Part shown: positions 1-8,888 of the stretch, one piece after another
Layout: every line of letters starts with the position of its first letter
How positions within the stretch are numbered: position 1 is the stretch's first letter
Source of the DNA: an uncultured Dorea sp.
Lineage (GTDB): Bacteria > Bacillota > Clostridia > Lachnospirales > Lachnospiraceae
Length of the DNA: 61,689 bases
NCBI GenBank assembly: GCA_945870325.1
Contig: CAMBRQ010000013.1
Span: forward strand, 1-61,689
Reading direction: 5' to 3'
Program-made: the position numbers and the translations under genes
Notes under the pieces: generated by a model
Databases searched by the model: none
Seen by the model: only the letters and a program-made list of their open reading frames with translations
What the model was told of the DNA's origin: nothing

Positions 1-48
1 AAGTATTGAATTTTCAAGGTGCGAAGCCCATTTTAGGTATGGGAAGTC

Positions 49-753
49 TTAGTAATATAGTTGTCTCTCCCCATCAATCGTCTCTTTCAATCGATATTCT
101 GACAATTTCAGTGCCTTTGTAAGATCTCCACTGCGAATAAATGCAAGGAGTTGCTCGTTATATTGGATGAGCGGTTCTTTTCCATAGAGTTGATAATACC
201 GAAGCCACAGATTACAGCATGGTTCCCGGAAAGAGCCGTAATACAGAGGCAGAAGGATATTCCCGCTGATAATACATAATTCATGGTCGAATCTAAAACA
301 GCAGTCAGCGAATTCTGTGCCGTTCTGGCAGTTACGGATATCCTCCAGAATCTGTTCCATCGTCAGGAATTCTTTCATAGTGATCTTCGGGACTACCAGT
401 TTTAAAATCAGGGTTTCCAGAGCCGACCGGACTTCCAGCAAAGCCTTTACCTCGTCCCTACGAAGCATTCTGCCGTTATAACTCATGATAGATACGAGGG
501 TAGTCAGGGAACCGCTGCGCCGATAGTCTGCGACAAAGACTCCAATACGCGGACGGATCTCAAGGAATCCTTTTCCTTCCATCTCTGCCAGCCCGGCATT
601 CACAATGGTACGGCTGACCCCCATCTGCTCGGCAAGGATACGTTCTGAGGGCAGTTTCTCTCCAACCTGAAGTTCCCCTGATAAAATCATACTTTCTAAT
701 TCTTTTACAAAAAGCCCTTTTAGAGAAGGGGCAGATATTTTCTTGAATCCCAT
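49..753 (-). CDS. GntR-family (FadR-like) transcriptional regulator
   Basis: A 234-residue regulator with an N-terminal GntR winged helix (about residues 10-75, including LPSERILAEQMGVSRT) and an all-helical C-terminal half of FCD type, which in this family binds a small acid or metal-carboxylate ligand. The start at 753 is chosen because AGGAG lies 7 bases upstream; an in-frame ATG at 852 would add 33 unlikely residues running across the promoter. It is divergent from the Fe-S oxidoreductase/hypAB operon. A CTGGTAATACCAG palindrome lies just upstream of its own start and the near-identical CTGGTAATTCCAG lies in the operon leader, so it probably controls both itself and the operon. The ligand cannot be read from the sequence. 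The family call is firm; the regulatory target is inferred. Confidence 0.88.
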   Translation of the reverse strand: MGFKKISAPSLKGLFVKELESMILSGELQVGEKLPSERILAEQMGVSRTIVNAGLAEMEGKGFLEIRPRIGVFVADYRRSGSLTTLVSIMSYNGRMLRRDEVKALLEVRSALETLILKLVVPKITMKEFLTMEQILEDIRNCQNGTEFADCCFRFDHELCIISGNILLPLYYGSFREPCCNLWLRYYQLYGKEPLIQYNEQLLAFIRSGDLTKALKLSEYRLKETIDGERQLYY

Positions 754-779
754 AGTAGCACTCCTGTTATGTTGGCGCT

Positions 780-792
780 CTGGTAATACCAG
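780..792. promoter_or_regulatory. Candidate GntR operator (regulator side)
   Basis: CTGGTAATACCAG is a perfect palindrome around its central base. It contains TGGTNNNACCA, the core bound by FadR/PdhR-type GntR proteins. It lies 27 bases upstream of the regulator start, consistent with autoregulation. Confidence 0.65.
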
Positions 793-867
793 ATAATCAG
801 AGTCTAGCATAAATATAAAAAAAACGCAATAAAAGGATGAAAGATCATACAAAACAAGTAGGTTTTA

Positions 868-897
868 TTGACTGTATTTTGTGAAAAATGTTATAAC
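868..897 (+). promoter_or_regulatory. Sigma-A promoter of the Fe-S/hypAB operon
   Basis: TTGACT (868-873), an 18-base spacer, then TATAAC (892-897). The predicted start near 904 puts the CTGGTAATTCCAG operator about 23 bases into the leader, a roadblock-style position. Confidence 0.55.
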
Positions 898-926
898 TTA
901 GATAAGTATTTAACAAAATATAATTA

Positions 927-939
927 CTGGTAATTCCAG
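927..939. promoter_or_regulatory. Candidate GntR operator (operon side)
   Basis: CTGGTAATTCCAG matches the palindrome at 780-792 in 12 of 13 bases and lies between the operon promoter and its first gene. The divergent GntR gene is the obvious binder; this is inferred from the repeat alone. Confidence 0.65.
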
Positions 940-980
940 TAAAGAGCGGAATCACATATAACGTAAAGGAGGAAATACAG

Positions 981-3680
981 ATGAAAAAACAGGAACTGAG
1001 ACCCAAGATTGTAAAATTGTGTAAAATCGTGGGAGGCTTAACCGGAGTGGTCAATAAGATTGATGAGAATGCACCGGAATATTATTCTCTGGCCTCGATT
1101 CTAACGGATGATGAAGCGGATGTAGCCATTGCCTGTGGACTTAGAAAAGAGCGTACGGTGGAGTATCTTGCAAAAAAGGTAGGGAAATCGGAGGAGGAAG
1201 TACATAGACTGGCAGAGCATTTGGCATGGATTGGCGTATTCCGGGTGACGACAGATCCGATAGATAAGAAGGACCGGTATTATATGCAGATATTCGCACC
1301 GGGAATTATGGAGATGCTGGTGAATAATCAGGATCTTCTAAAGACGCATCCGGAGGTGGCAAGAGCATTTGAAGAATACACTCGGATTCGTATGGCGAAT
1401 ATGGCACCGATGATGCCGAACGGCTATGGACTTATGAGGGTGATTCCCGTGGAGAGCGCTTTAAAGAATGTAAAAGGAGTCCATAAATATGACCGGTTAA
1501 GCTATTATATCGATAAATACGATATTTTCTCTGTATCGCCTTGTTCCTGCCGTGCATCCAGACGTGTTCTTGGGGATAGCTGCGGGCATCTGGAAGAAGA
1601 TATGTGTATCCAGATGGGAAAAGGTGCAGAACATTACATCCGGACCGGACGGGCTCGCCAGATATCTCGGGAAGAAGTGTATGAGATTATCAAACGCGCA
1701 GAAGACAATGGACTGATGCATGATATTCCGAATGTGGAAGAAGCAGGAGAGAGCGCGGCAATCTGTAACTGTTGTGCATGTTCCTGTTTTGGACTTCGTG
1801 TCGGTATGATGTATGGCGCCAGAGACTTGATCCGTTCTAATTATACGGCTGTTATTGATGAGAGCAAATGTGTGGCATGTGGACAATGTGTGGAGAACTG
1901 TCCGGGCAATGCGCTGAAACTGGGACAGAAATTATGTACGGAAACTCCGCTCCCACATGTGGAATATAAAAAGATGAGTGACAGCCTGTGGAGTAAGAAA
2001 GACTGGAATGTAGATTACAGAGAAAATAGAGAAGATGTTGTGCCAACCGGAACTGCACCGTGTAAGACTGCCTGTCCGGCACATATTGCAGTACAGGGAT
2101 ATCTCAGGCTGGCAGCAGAAGGAAGATACAAGGATGCATTGGCTTTGATTAAGAAAGAAAATCCATTTCCGGCAGTATGCGGCCGCATCTGTAACCATCG
2201 CTGTGAGACGGAATGTACACGTGGAAATGTGGACGAAGCGGTTGCCATTGATGAAGTAAAGCGGTTTATAGCAGATCATGACCTATATGCAGAGACCAGA
2301 TACATTCCTCCGATGGTGAATCAGATTGGGAGACCTTATCCGCAGAAGATCGCGATTATCGGAGCAGGTCCTGCTGGTATGAGTTGTGCGTTTTACCTGG
2401 CACAAAAGGGCTATTCTCCGGTAGTATTCGATAAGGCTATGCGTCCGGGTGGTATGCTGATGAATGGAATCCCGTCTTTCCGGTTAGAGAAGGATGTGGT
2501 AGAGGCAGAGATTGATATCCTGCGTGAGATGGGCGTGGAATTCAGATGTGGAGTTAAAGTTGGCAAAGATATTACGATAGAAGAACTGAGGACACAAGGA
2601 TTTAAGGCCTTCTATCTTGCGATTGGCGCACAGGGAGGTCGCAGTGTCGGTGTGCCTGGCGAAGAGGCAGACGGTGTCCTGGCAGGTGTCAAGTTTATGA
2701 CAGATGTGAATCTTGGAAAAGATATCACACTGACAGGAAGGACAGTTGTAATCGGTGGCGGCAATGTGGCTGTGGATGTGGCAAGAACGGCAGCCCGTGT
2801 GGGATCTGATACTGTTTCCATGTTCTGTCTGGAGTCCAGAGATATTATGCCGGCAGCGGAAGATGAAGTGAAAGAGGCAGAAGAAGAAGGTATCCAGGTA
2901 CAGAATGGCTGGGGACCAAAAGAGATTCTGACAGAAGATGGAAAAGTAAAGGGAATTGTCCTTAAAAAATGCACGGCAGTATTCGATGCGAATCATCGGT
3001 TTGCACCGCAGTATGACGAGAGTGACCTTCTTACGGTAGAATGTGAGAATATCCTGATGTCCGTTGGACAGTCCATTGAGTGGGGAGACCTTCTTGCAGG
3101 GACAAAAGTGGAATTGAATCGGAATGGCACCGTGAAGGCAGATGCACTTACTTACCAGACGACAGAACCGGATATCTTTGCCGGAGGTGATGTATATACA
3201 GGACCGAAATTTGCGATTGATGCGATTGCAGCCGGCAAAGAAGCGGCAATATCATTGCACCGTTATGTTCAGCCGGGACAGACTCTGACGATGGGACGTG
3301 ACAGGAGGAATTATCGTGCGCTGGATAAGAAGAATGTTCTGATTCCGATTGAGTCATTTGATAACTGCAGGCGCCAGATTCCAGGTTATAATTCTGCTAA
3401 GGCAAAGAGTTTTGGAGATACCCGTGTTACATTTACCGAAGAGCAGGTAAAGAAGGAGACGGCACGATGCTTAAGTTGTGGTGCTACGAAGGTGGATTCG
3501 TATCTATGTGTTGGCTGTGGACTATGTACCACAAAGTGTGAATTTGATGCGATCAAGTTAGAAAAGACCAGAGAAATGCGTCCGGTACAGGCAGGTAGTT
3601 TTGAGACGATGCCGATCAAGGTGGCAGAGCATGTGGTAAAGAAAGCAGGCAAGATGATTGCAAAGAATGTAAAACGGTAA
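981..3680 (+). CDS. Multi-domain Fe-S/FAD NAD(P)-dependent oxidoreductase
   Basis: An 899-residue fusion. Residues about 25-105 look like a winged-helix domain. Residues about 186-271 hold a Cys-rich block (PCSCR, then CNCCACSC). A ferredoxin motif CVACGQCVENCP follows at about 296-308. From about 360 it resembles the GltD/NfnB family, with CKTACPAHIAVQGY, a VCGRICNHRCETECTRG cluster-binding segment (398-415), FAD-binding GAGPAG (460-465) and NAD(P)-binding GGGNVAVDVAR (592-602). The C-terminus has another ferredoxin-like pair of motifs (CLSCG and CVGCGLCTTKC, about 829-853). It likely moves electrons between NAD(P)H, FAD and several 4Fe-4S clusters in the cytoplasm; the partner is unknown. 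The start has AAAGGAGG 8 bases upstream. It is the first gene of an operon with hypA 11 bases downstream, which suggests a link to nickel or hydrogen metabolism. Confidence 0.85.
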   Translation: MKKQELRPKIVKLCKIVGGLTGVVNKIDENAPEYYSLASILTDDEADVAIACGLRKERTVEYLAKKVGKSEEEVHRLAEHLAWIGVFRVTTDPIDKKDRYYMQIFAPGIMEMLVNNQDLLKTHPEVARAFEEYTRIRMANMAPMMPNGYGLMRVIPVESALKNVKGVHKYDRLSYYIDKYDIFSVSPCSCRASRRVLGDSCGHLEEDMCIQMGKGAEHYIRTGRARQISREEVYEIIKRAEDNGLMHDIPNVEEAGESAAICNCCACSCFGLRVGMMYGARDLIRSNYTAVIDESKCVACGQCVENCPGNALKLGQKLCTETPLPHVEYKKMSDSLWSKKDWNVDYRENREDVVPTGTAPCKTACPAHIAVQGYLRLAAEGRYKDALALIKKENPFPAVCGRICNHRCETECTRGNVDEAVAIDEVKRFIADHDLYAETRYIPPMVNQIGRPYPQKIAIIGAGPAGMSCAFYLAQKGYSPVVFDKAMRPGGMLMNGIPSFRLEKDVVEAEIDILREMGVEFRCGVKVGKDITIEELRTQGFKAFYLAIGAQGGRSVGVPGEEADGVLAGVKFMTDVNLGKDITLTGRTVVIGGGNVAVDVARTAARVGSDTVSMFCLESRDIMPAAEDEVKEAEEEGIQVQNGWGPKEILTEDGKVKGIVLKKCTAVFDANHRFAPQYDESDLLTVECENILMSVGQSIEWGDLLAGTKVELNRNGTVKADALTYQTTEPDIFAGGDVYTGPKFAIDAIAAGKEAAISLHRYVQPGQTLTMGRDRRNYRALDKKNVLIPIESFDNCRRQIPGYNSAKAKSFGDTRVTFTEEQVKKETARCLSCGATKVDSYLCVGCGLCTTKCEFDAIKLEKTREMRPVQAGSFETMPIKVAEHVVKKAGKMIAKNVKR

Positions 3681-3691
3681 GAGGCAAAGTT

Positions 3692-4033
3692 ATGCATGAA
3701 TTAGGATTATGCGATGCCATTGTCAAGATGATGGATGGCATTCTTGAGCAAGAACGTATGGAAGGTGCGAATAAGATTGTACTGGAGATTGGGGAATTAA
3801 GCGGTGTAGAAGCACATTTTATGGAAGATAGCTGGATAGCAGTAACTGCTCGGACGAAATACGAAGATACAGAACTCCAGATCGAGATGGTTCCAGGGAT
3901 TGCTCGGTGTTTGGACTGTGGAGAGGAATGCAGGGCGGTTACATGCAATCTCAGATGCCCGTTATGCGGGAGTGTAAAACTGGCGCCGATATCAGGAACA
4001 GACATGACGATTAAAAGTATTGAAGCATATTAA
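3692..4033 (+). CDS. hypA: HypA-type nickel metallochaperone
   Basis: 113 residues, the normal HypA length. It begins MHE, the N-terminal nickel-binding motif, and has a zinc site of two CxxC pairs (CLDC and CPLC) in the C-terminal half. HypA passes nickel to [NiFe] hydrogenase precursors together with HypB. Here it sits between a large Fe-S flavoprotein and hypB, 11 bases after the former, with no hydrogenase subunit in the window. The client could be a hydrogenase elsewhere or another nickel enzyme. The family call is secure. Confidence 0.93.
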   Translation: MHELGLCDAIVKMMDGILEQERMEGANKIVLEIGELSGVEAHFMEDSWIAVTARTKYEDTELQIEMVPGIARCLDCGEECRAVTCNLRCPLCGSVKLAPISGTDMTIKSIEAY

Positions 4034-4051
4034 GGGAGGAAGGAGAATAAG

Positions 4052-4720
4052 ATGGACAAATTCAGAGTAATTGAAGTAAAGCAGAGTATATTTGAGAACA
4101 ATGACAAACAGGCGGAGGAACTTCGCAAGGAATTAAAAGAGCAGGGAGTCTATCTTCTGAATCTGATGTCAAGTCCTGGCTCCGGTAAGACGACGACACT
4201 TAGCCGAACCATAGAGGCACTTCGGGATGAGATGAAGATTGGAGTCATGGAAGCGGATATCGATTCCGATGTAGATGCACGTACTATAGAACAACTGGGA
4301 GCGAAGGCAATCCAACTGCATACTGGAGGTATGTGCCATCTGGATGCTGATATGACTAGACAAGGAATTGAGAACTTTGGCGTGGACGGACTGGACCTGG
4401 TGATTCTTGAGAATGTGGGCAATCTGGTCTGTCCGGCAGAATTTGATACTGGAGCTTCTAAAAATGCTATGGTTCTTTCCGTTCCGGAAGGGCATGATAA
4501 GCCGCTTAAGTATCCGCTGATGTTCAGCGTGTGTGATGTGGTACTGGTAAATAAAATGGACGTTCTGCCATATTTTGACTTTGATATGGAGAAATGTAAA
4601 GAGTACGTGCACATGCGTAATCCGAAAGCAACGGTAATCCCTATCTGTGCAAAGACTGGCGAGGGGATGGAACAGTGGTTCGACTGGCTTCGAAGAGAAG
4701 TAGCGCAGTGGAACGCGTAG
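4052..4720 (+). CDS. hypB: HypB GTPase, nickel insertion factor
   Basis: 222 residues. It has a SIMIBI-class P-loop (SSPGSGKTT, about 41-49), the metal-site segment GGMCHLDADM (Cys and His ligands of the G-domain site) and the guanine-specificity motif NKMD. HypB hydrolyses GTP while loading nickel with HypA. The N-terminal His-rich stretch and CxxCGC high-affinity nickel site found in some HypB proteins are absent, so this is the short form. It has a clear GGAGGAAGGAG ribosome site and is translated just after hypA. A second hypA, but no second hypB, follows in the operon. Confidence 0.93.
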   Translation: MDKFRVIEVKQSIFENNDKQAEELRKELKEQGVYLLNLMSSPGSGKTTTLSRTIEALRDEMKIGVMEADIDSDVDARTIEQLGAKAIQLHTGGMCHLDADMTRQGIENFGVDGLDLVILENVGNLVCPAEFDTGASKNAMVLSVPEGHDKPLKYPLMFSVCDVVLVNKMDVLPYFDFDMEKCKEYVHMRNPKATVIPICAKTGEGMEQWFDWLRREVAQWNA

Positions 4721-4742
4721 AAGAGGCAGGAGGAGTGAAGAT

Positions 4743-7296
4743 ATGGCAAAGAAAAAAGTAGAAGGCCGTGAACCGATTCTAAAACTCGGGCAAATGATCA
4801 CTGACCGAATCGGGGTAAAAGTGACGGCAGATGATCCGGAATATTGGGGGCTGGCAGGAGTCGTAACGGATGAGATGGCAGAGGTTGCATTGAAGATGGG
4901 TGTTCGTAAGCCTAAGACCCTGGATGAGATGGTAAAACTGACAGGGATGGAACGAGAGTATCTGAAAGATCTGCTGCAGCGAATGGGTGAGATCGGAATT
5001 ATTGAATTCGGATGGGAGAATCCCAGACATGAGAAACAGTATATCCTGCCTATGTTTGTTCCGGGTAGTGCGGAATATCTGAATATGAATATGGAGCAGA
5101 TCAGAGAGCATCCGGAAGTGGCAAAATTCTTTGAGCGTATGACCTTCCTGCCACTTGAAAAGATTACTCCGATGGTACCGCCCGGAGGTGCCGGTATCGG
5201 GATGCATGTAATCCCGGTGGAGAAGGCAATCGAGGCGGAAAATAAATCTATCAGTATTGAGCACATCTCGCATTGGCTGGATAAATACGACGGCAAGTAT
5301 GCAGCAACCCCATGTTCCTGCCGCTATTCTCGCACTGTCCTGGGAGAAGGCTGTGCGGATGACCCGGAGGACTGGTGCATCGGTGTAGGGGATATGGCGG
5401 ACTTCATGGTGGAAGTACAAAAAGGCAGATATATTACAAGAGAAGAAGTTCTTGAGATCTTCCAGAAGGCAGAAGATAATGGATTCGTTCATCAGATCAC
5501 GAATATTGACGGTGAGGATAAGATTATCGGTATTTGTAATTGCAATGTAGAAATCTGTAATGCGCTTCGTACCTCACAGTTATTCAATACACCGAACATG
5601 TCCCGTTCTGCTTATGTTGCCAGAGTGGAGAAGGAGAACTGTGTGGCGTGTGGGCGCTGCGTAGAATATTGTCCTGCCGGCGCGGTAAAATTAGGTCAGA
5701 AACTCTGTACCAAAGATGGACCGGTAGAATATCCAAAGCATGAACTGCCGGATAGAGTAAAGTGGGGACCGGAGAAATGGGATGTAGATTACCGTGACAA
5801 TAACCGAATCAACTGTTATGATACCGGAACCGCTCCGTGTAAGACTGCCTGTCCTGCACATATTGCAGTACAGGGATATCGCAGAGCAGGATCTAAAAGC
5901 AGAGACCAGATATATACCTCCGGTAGTTACTCCTACACTTCGGGGACCATTTCCGCAGAAGATTGCGATTATTGGTGCCGGACCGGCGGGCTTAAGCTGT
6001 GCGTTCTATCTGGCGACCAAAGGATATCATCCAACCGTGTTTGAGAAGAATGATCGTCCGGGGGGTATGCTGGTATATGGCATCCCATCTTTTAAATTGG
6101 AAAAAGATGTGGTGGATGCGGAGATAGAGATTATCCGTGAATTAGGTGTAGAAATTAAGTGCGGCGTGGAAGTCGGAAAAGATATTACGCTGGAAGAATT
6201 GCGATTTCAGGGGTATGAGGCATTCTATCTTGCAATCGGATGTCAGGGAAGTCGAAGTGCCGGAATCCATGGTGAGGATGCAAAAGGTGTTATGAGTGCT
6301 GTGGAGTTCCTGCATACCGTGGCAGAGGACGATACATATAAGGTGACAGGCAGGTCTGTGATAATCGGAGGCGGCAATGTTGCCATCGATGTGGCACGTA
6401 CGGGAAGACGCTGTGGTTCGGAAGAGGTGTCCATGTATTGTCTGGAGTCCAGAGAAGAGATGCCGGCATCTGCGGAAGAGATCATGGAGGCAGAGGAAGA
6501 AAATGTTGTGATCCATTGTGGATGGGGACCGAAAGAGATCCTGACAGAAGATGGCAAGGTGACAGGAATTGTATTAAAGAGATGTCTCTCTGTTTTTGAT
6601 GAGGAACATAGATTCAGTCCGAAATATGATGAGAGTGACACCATTACAGTTGCATGTGATCATGTATTCTTAAGTATTGGTCAGAGTATCCAGTGGGGAG
6701 ATTTGCTTCAAGGGTCTAAGGTTGAACTGGGAAGAGGAAATGGCGCGAAAGCGGATGCGCTTACTTATCAGACGGCGGAACCGGATATCTTCGTTGGCGG
6801 AGATGTGTACACCGGACCGAAATTCGCAATTGATGCTATTGCGGCAGGAAAGCAGGGAGCAGAATCGATCCATCGCTTCGTACATGAGAATGCAAGCCTG
6901 ACGATCGGACGTAATCGCCGACAGTTTGTGGAACTTGATAAGAAGAATCTTGCGATTAATGTGAACAGTTATGATCATTCTGAGCGTCAAACGGTAAATT
7001 TAGATCGTACGATTGATTCTAAGTATTCGTTCCGAGATGCGAAGAAGACGTTTACAGAAGAACAAGTGAAGATTGAGACTGCGAGATGCCTGGGATGTGG
7101 TGCGTCTGTGGTAGATGAGAACAAATGTATTGGCTGCGGTTTGTGTACGACAAAGTGCGAATTCGATGCAATCCACCTTCACAGAGAGCATCCGGAATGC
7201 AGTAAGATGGTGAAGACAGAAGATAAGATGAAAGCAATCCTGCCATACATGCTGAAGCGAGAATTGAAGATTCGGTTCGGTAAGAAGGAGAAATAG
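4743..7296 (+). pseudogene. Second Fe-S/FAD oxidoreductase copy, broken by a deletion
   Basis: A paralog of the 981-3680 gene with the same order: N-terminal helical/winged-helix part, PCSCR cluster, ferredoxin motif CVACGRCVEYCP, CKTACPAHIAVQGY, then GAGPAG, GGGNVAIDVAR and the C-terminal CIGCGLCTTKC. At 5877-5880 the sequence jumps from the codons for QGY straight to those for IAEQDLKAE. Compared with the intact copy, about 167 bases are missing, including the VCGRICNHRC-type cluster segment. Because 167 is not a multiple of three, the reading frame shifts: the first frame stops at 6044, and the second (open from about 5794, with no ribosome site) runs to 7296. As written it cannot make the full protein. 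A real deletion or a misassembly are both possible. The following hypA copy is intact. Confidence 0.8.
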
Positions 7297-7299
7297 CCG

Positions 7300-7650
7300 A
7301 TGCATGAACTTGGAATTGTATTTCATATTATTGACAGCCTGACCGAAGTGGGGAAAGAGAACTCCTTAAGTAAGATTTCCAGTGTTACGCTGGAAATCGG
7401 CGAGGTGTCTGCGGTGTTATCGGACTATCTGACAGAGTGCTGGAAATGGGCAGTCGACCGGACGGAGTTACTAAAAGGAGCAGAATTGATCGTTGAGAAG
7501 ATTCCCGCAGTTACTTATTGCGAGGATTGTGAGAGGACATACAGCACGGTTGAATATGGAAGGACTTGTCCGTATTGCGGAGGAGGAAATACGTATCTGA
7601 TTCAGGGGAATGAGACAAATATTAAGGAGATAGAAGCCTGCGAAACCTAA
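7300..7650 (+). CDS. hypA: Second HypA-type nickel metallochaperone
   Basis: 116 residues beginning MHE, with the two CxxC zinc pairs (CEDC and CPYC). It is clearly diverged from the first hypA in the operon, so it is an old duplication rather than a recent copy. AAGGAG lies 9 bases upstream, and only 3 bases separate it from the broken oxidoreductase. Two HypA proteins next to one HypB suggest each oxidoreductase paralog once had its own chaperone; that pairing is inferred from gene order. A strong terminator follows. Confidence 0.9.
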   Translation: MHELGIVFHIIDSLTEVGKENSLSKISSVTLEIGEVSAVLSDYLTECWKWAVDRTELLKGAELIVEKIPAVTYCEDCERTYSTVEYGRTCPYCGGGNTYLIQGNETNIKEIEACET

Positions 7651-7684
7651 ACGATTCTATCTTTTTGCACATGGTTTATTATTG

Positions 7685-7711
7685 AGGAGGATCTTTGAAT
7701 CCTCCTTTTTC
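7685..7711 (+). terminator. Rho-independent terminator of the hypAB operon
   Basis: AGGAGGAT, a 6-base loop, ATCCTCCT, then five T. Perfect stem of 8 pairs. Confidence 0.85.
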
Positions 7712-7796
7712 TATGCATAAAAGGCATGAAAAACCATTCAACCTAAGTATTAGACATATATGATACATTGGGAATATAATATCAACAGAAAGAAAA

Positions 7797-8021
7797 AATC
7801 CATATGGACAGTTCTTCGTAGGAGAAAGTTATCTGAAGATGCTGACGACAGAAGGAGTTGGTGTAAGAAACGTAACGTTCGAACCAGGCTGCCGTAACAA
7901 GTGGCACATCCACCATGCAAAATCAGGCAGCGGACAGATCCTTCTGGTAACCGGTGGAAGAGGCTGGTATCAGGAATGGTGCGAATCGGTGTCTGATGAG
8001 GACTATGGGAAATTGTTGTAA
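7797..8021 (+). pseudogene. Cupin gene remnant with two internal deletions
   Basis: A degraded copy of the intact cupin gene at 11709-12137. The ribosome site, start and first 24 or so codons are gone: the leader AATCCAT is joined directly to the later AATCCAT inside the gene (101 bases lost relative to the intact copy). A second loss of 141 bases joins two GGAATGG sequences and removes the second cupin motif (IPSGVKHWHG). The remaining frame keeps the HxHH motif and the original C-terminus. No plausible start with a ribosome site remains, so it is unlikely to be expressed. Confidence 0.85.
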
Positions 8022-8079
8022 ACTATTGGCGTATTATGGAATAAAATGAAGAATTAAAATCGAACGTCTAATGAACAGA

Positions 8080-8110
8080 AGCAGGTGAACCGTATGTTTA
8101 CCTGCTTTTC
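8080..8110 (+). terminator. Terminator after the cupin remnant
   Basis: AGCAGGTGAA / TTTACCTGCT stem (one G-T pair), then TTTTCT. Same structure as 12195-12225. Confidence 0.75.
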
Positions 8111-8336
8111 TACACTTAAATGAAAAACTAAATTTTACTCATGCAAAACGGGCATCTGAAAATAGTGTGCGAGACTAAATTACACATGTCTTATGTGTAA
8201 GGCTAAATTCTGGTGCAGTGAAATCTGCCTGTACTTAAACTATTTTATTTCAAGAGGTTTGGACTAAGCATAACATCGTCAGGGGCAATTACCTTTAACC
8301 CTAATGTTTTATGCAGCTTATTGTCCAGGAGCAAAA
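8111..8336. other. Intergenic spacer with a possible minus-strand gene tail
   Basis: No complete gene. On the minus strand, 8331 to 8245 reads as an open frame ending KVIAPDDVMLSPNLLK then TAA, which looks protein-like but has no start and no recognised family. It may be the last part of a lost gene. Confidence 0.3.
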
Positions 8337-8374
8337 ATAGTGGCGAACGCTACTATTTTGTGCTATACTATAAT
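8337..8374 (+). promoter_or_regulatory. MarR operator and promoter
   Basis: ATAGTGGCG-AA-CGCTACTAT (8337-8356) is an inverted repeat with a single mismatch, followed by a consensus -10 TATAAT (8369-8374). It lies just before the MarR gene, suggesting autorepression. No convincing -35 was found. Confidence 0.55.
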
Positions 8375-8398
8375 GCGGAAAATGGAGGTGAAAATTAC

Positions 8399-8851
8399 AT
8401 GAATAATATTTTTCCAAATATCGGACGCTGCATCTCTATTCTGGACCGTCTGATGAAGATGTATTATGATCACGGATTGGCGGATTTTGAAATCGGCTGG
8501 GGACAGCAATTTTATGTGGAATATATCTACGACCACCCGGGGACATCTGCGCAGGAAATGGTAGAGTATATACGGGTTGATAAGGCAACATTGACTAAGA
8601 TTATTAAAAAACTGGTAGAAATCGGATATGTGGAAACAGCCAGTGATGAAAAGGACAGGCGCATCAGGCATTTGTATCTTACGGAGAAAGGTATTCCGGC
8701 AGTAAATCGTATCAAAGAAATACACAGTGATTTCTACAATACATTGTGTTCCGGTATTTCATCAAAGGATATACAGTTGACGGAACGCACGATGGAACAG
8801 ATGATGGAAAACATCAATCAAAAGGTATGGCACAGAATGGAGGAATCGTAA
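8399..8851 (+). CDS. MarR-family transcriptional regulator
   Basis: 150 residues with the MarR winged helix in the middle (STS-like AQEMVEYIRVDKATLTKIIKKLVEIGYVE, then the wing DEKDRRIRHLYLTEKG). The ATG at 8399 is chosen over an upstream in-frame ATG at 8321 because GGAGGTG lies 8 bases before it and the upstream extension crosses the palindromic operator. It is followed by a dehydrogenase and an MFS exporter in the same direction, the usual arrangement for a MarR repressor of detoxification or efflux genes. The ligand is unknown. Confidence 0.88.
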   Translation: MNNIFPNIGRCISILDRLMKMYYDHGLADFEIGWGQQFYVEYIYDHPGTSAQEMVEYIRVDKATLTKIIKKLVEIGYVETASDEKDRRIRHLYLTEKGIPAVNRIKEIHSDFYNTLCSGISSKDIQLTERTMEQMMENINQKVWHRMEES

Positions 8852-8888
8852 TATTGGGAGTAAAGAATAAAAATCAGGAGGTATGCAG

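Larger units (their letters stand above)
7707..8110 (+). repeat. Left copy of the duplicated cupin locus
   Basis: Near-identical to 11580-12225 in the leader (from TTTCTATGC), in the cupin coding part and through the terminator, but about 242 bases shorter because of two internal deletions. Together the two copies form direct repeats flanking the MarR/dehydrogenase/MFS module. Confidence 0.85.

Noticed and set aside
49-852. Longer 267-residue form of the GntR regulator
   Set aside because: The extra 33 residues cross the promoter and operator, and the internal ATG at 753 has the proper ribosome site.
1497-2996. Several long minus-strand open frames opposite the oxidoreductase
   Set aside because: They are Cys/His/Ser-rich shadows of a strongly coding plus-strand gene, with no ribosome sites or family resemblance.
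4169-5296. 375-codon minus-strand open frame opposite hypB and the second oxidoreductase
   Set aside because: Composition is Ser/Ile/Phe-rich and it spans two genuine plus-strand genes and their gap; a shadow frame.
8245-8331. Minus-strand gene tail (KVIAPDDVMLSPNLLK)
   Set aside because: Protein-like but only 28 codons, no start and no recognised family; kept only as a remark on the spacer.
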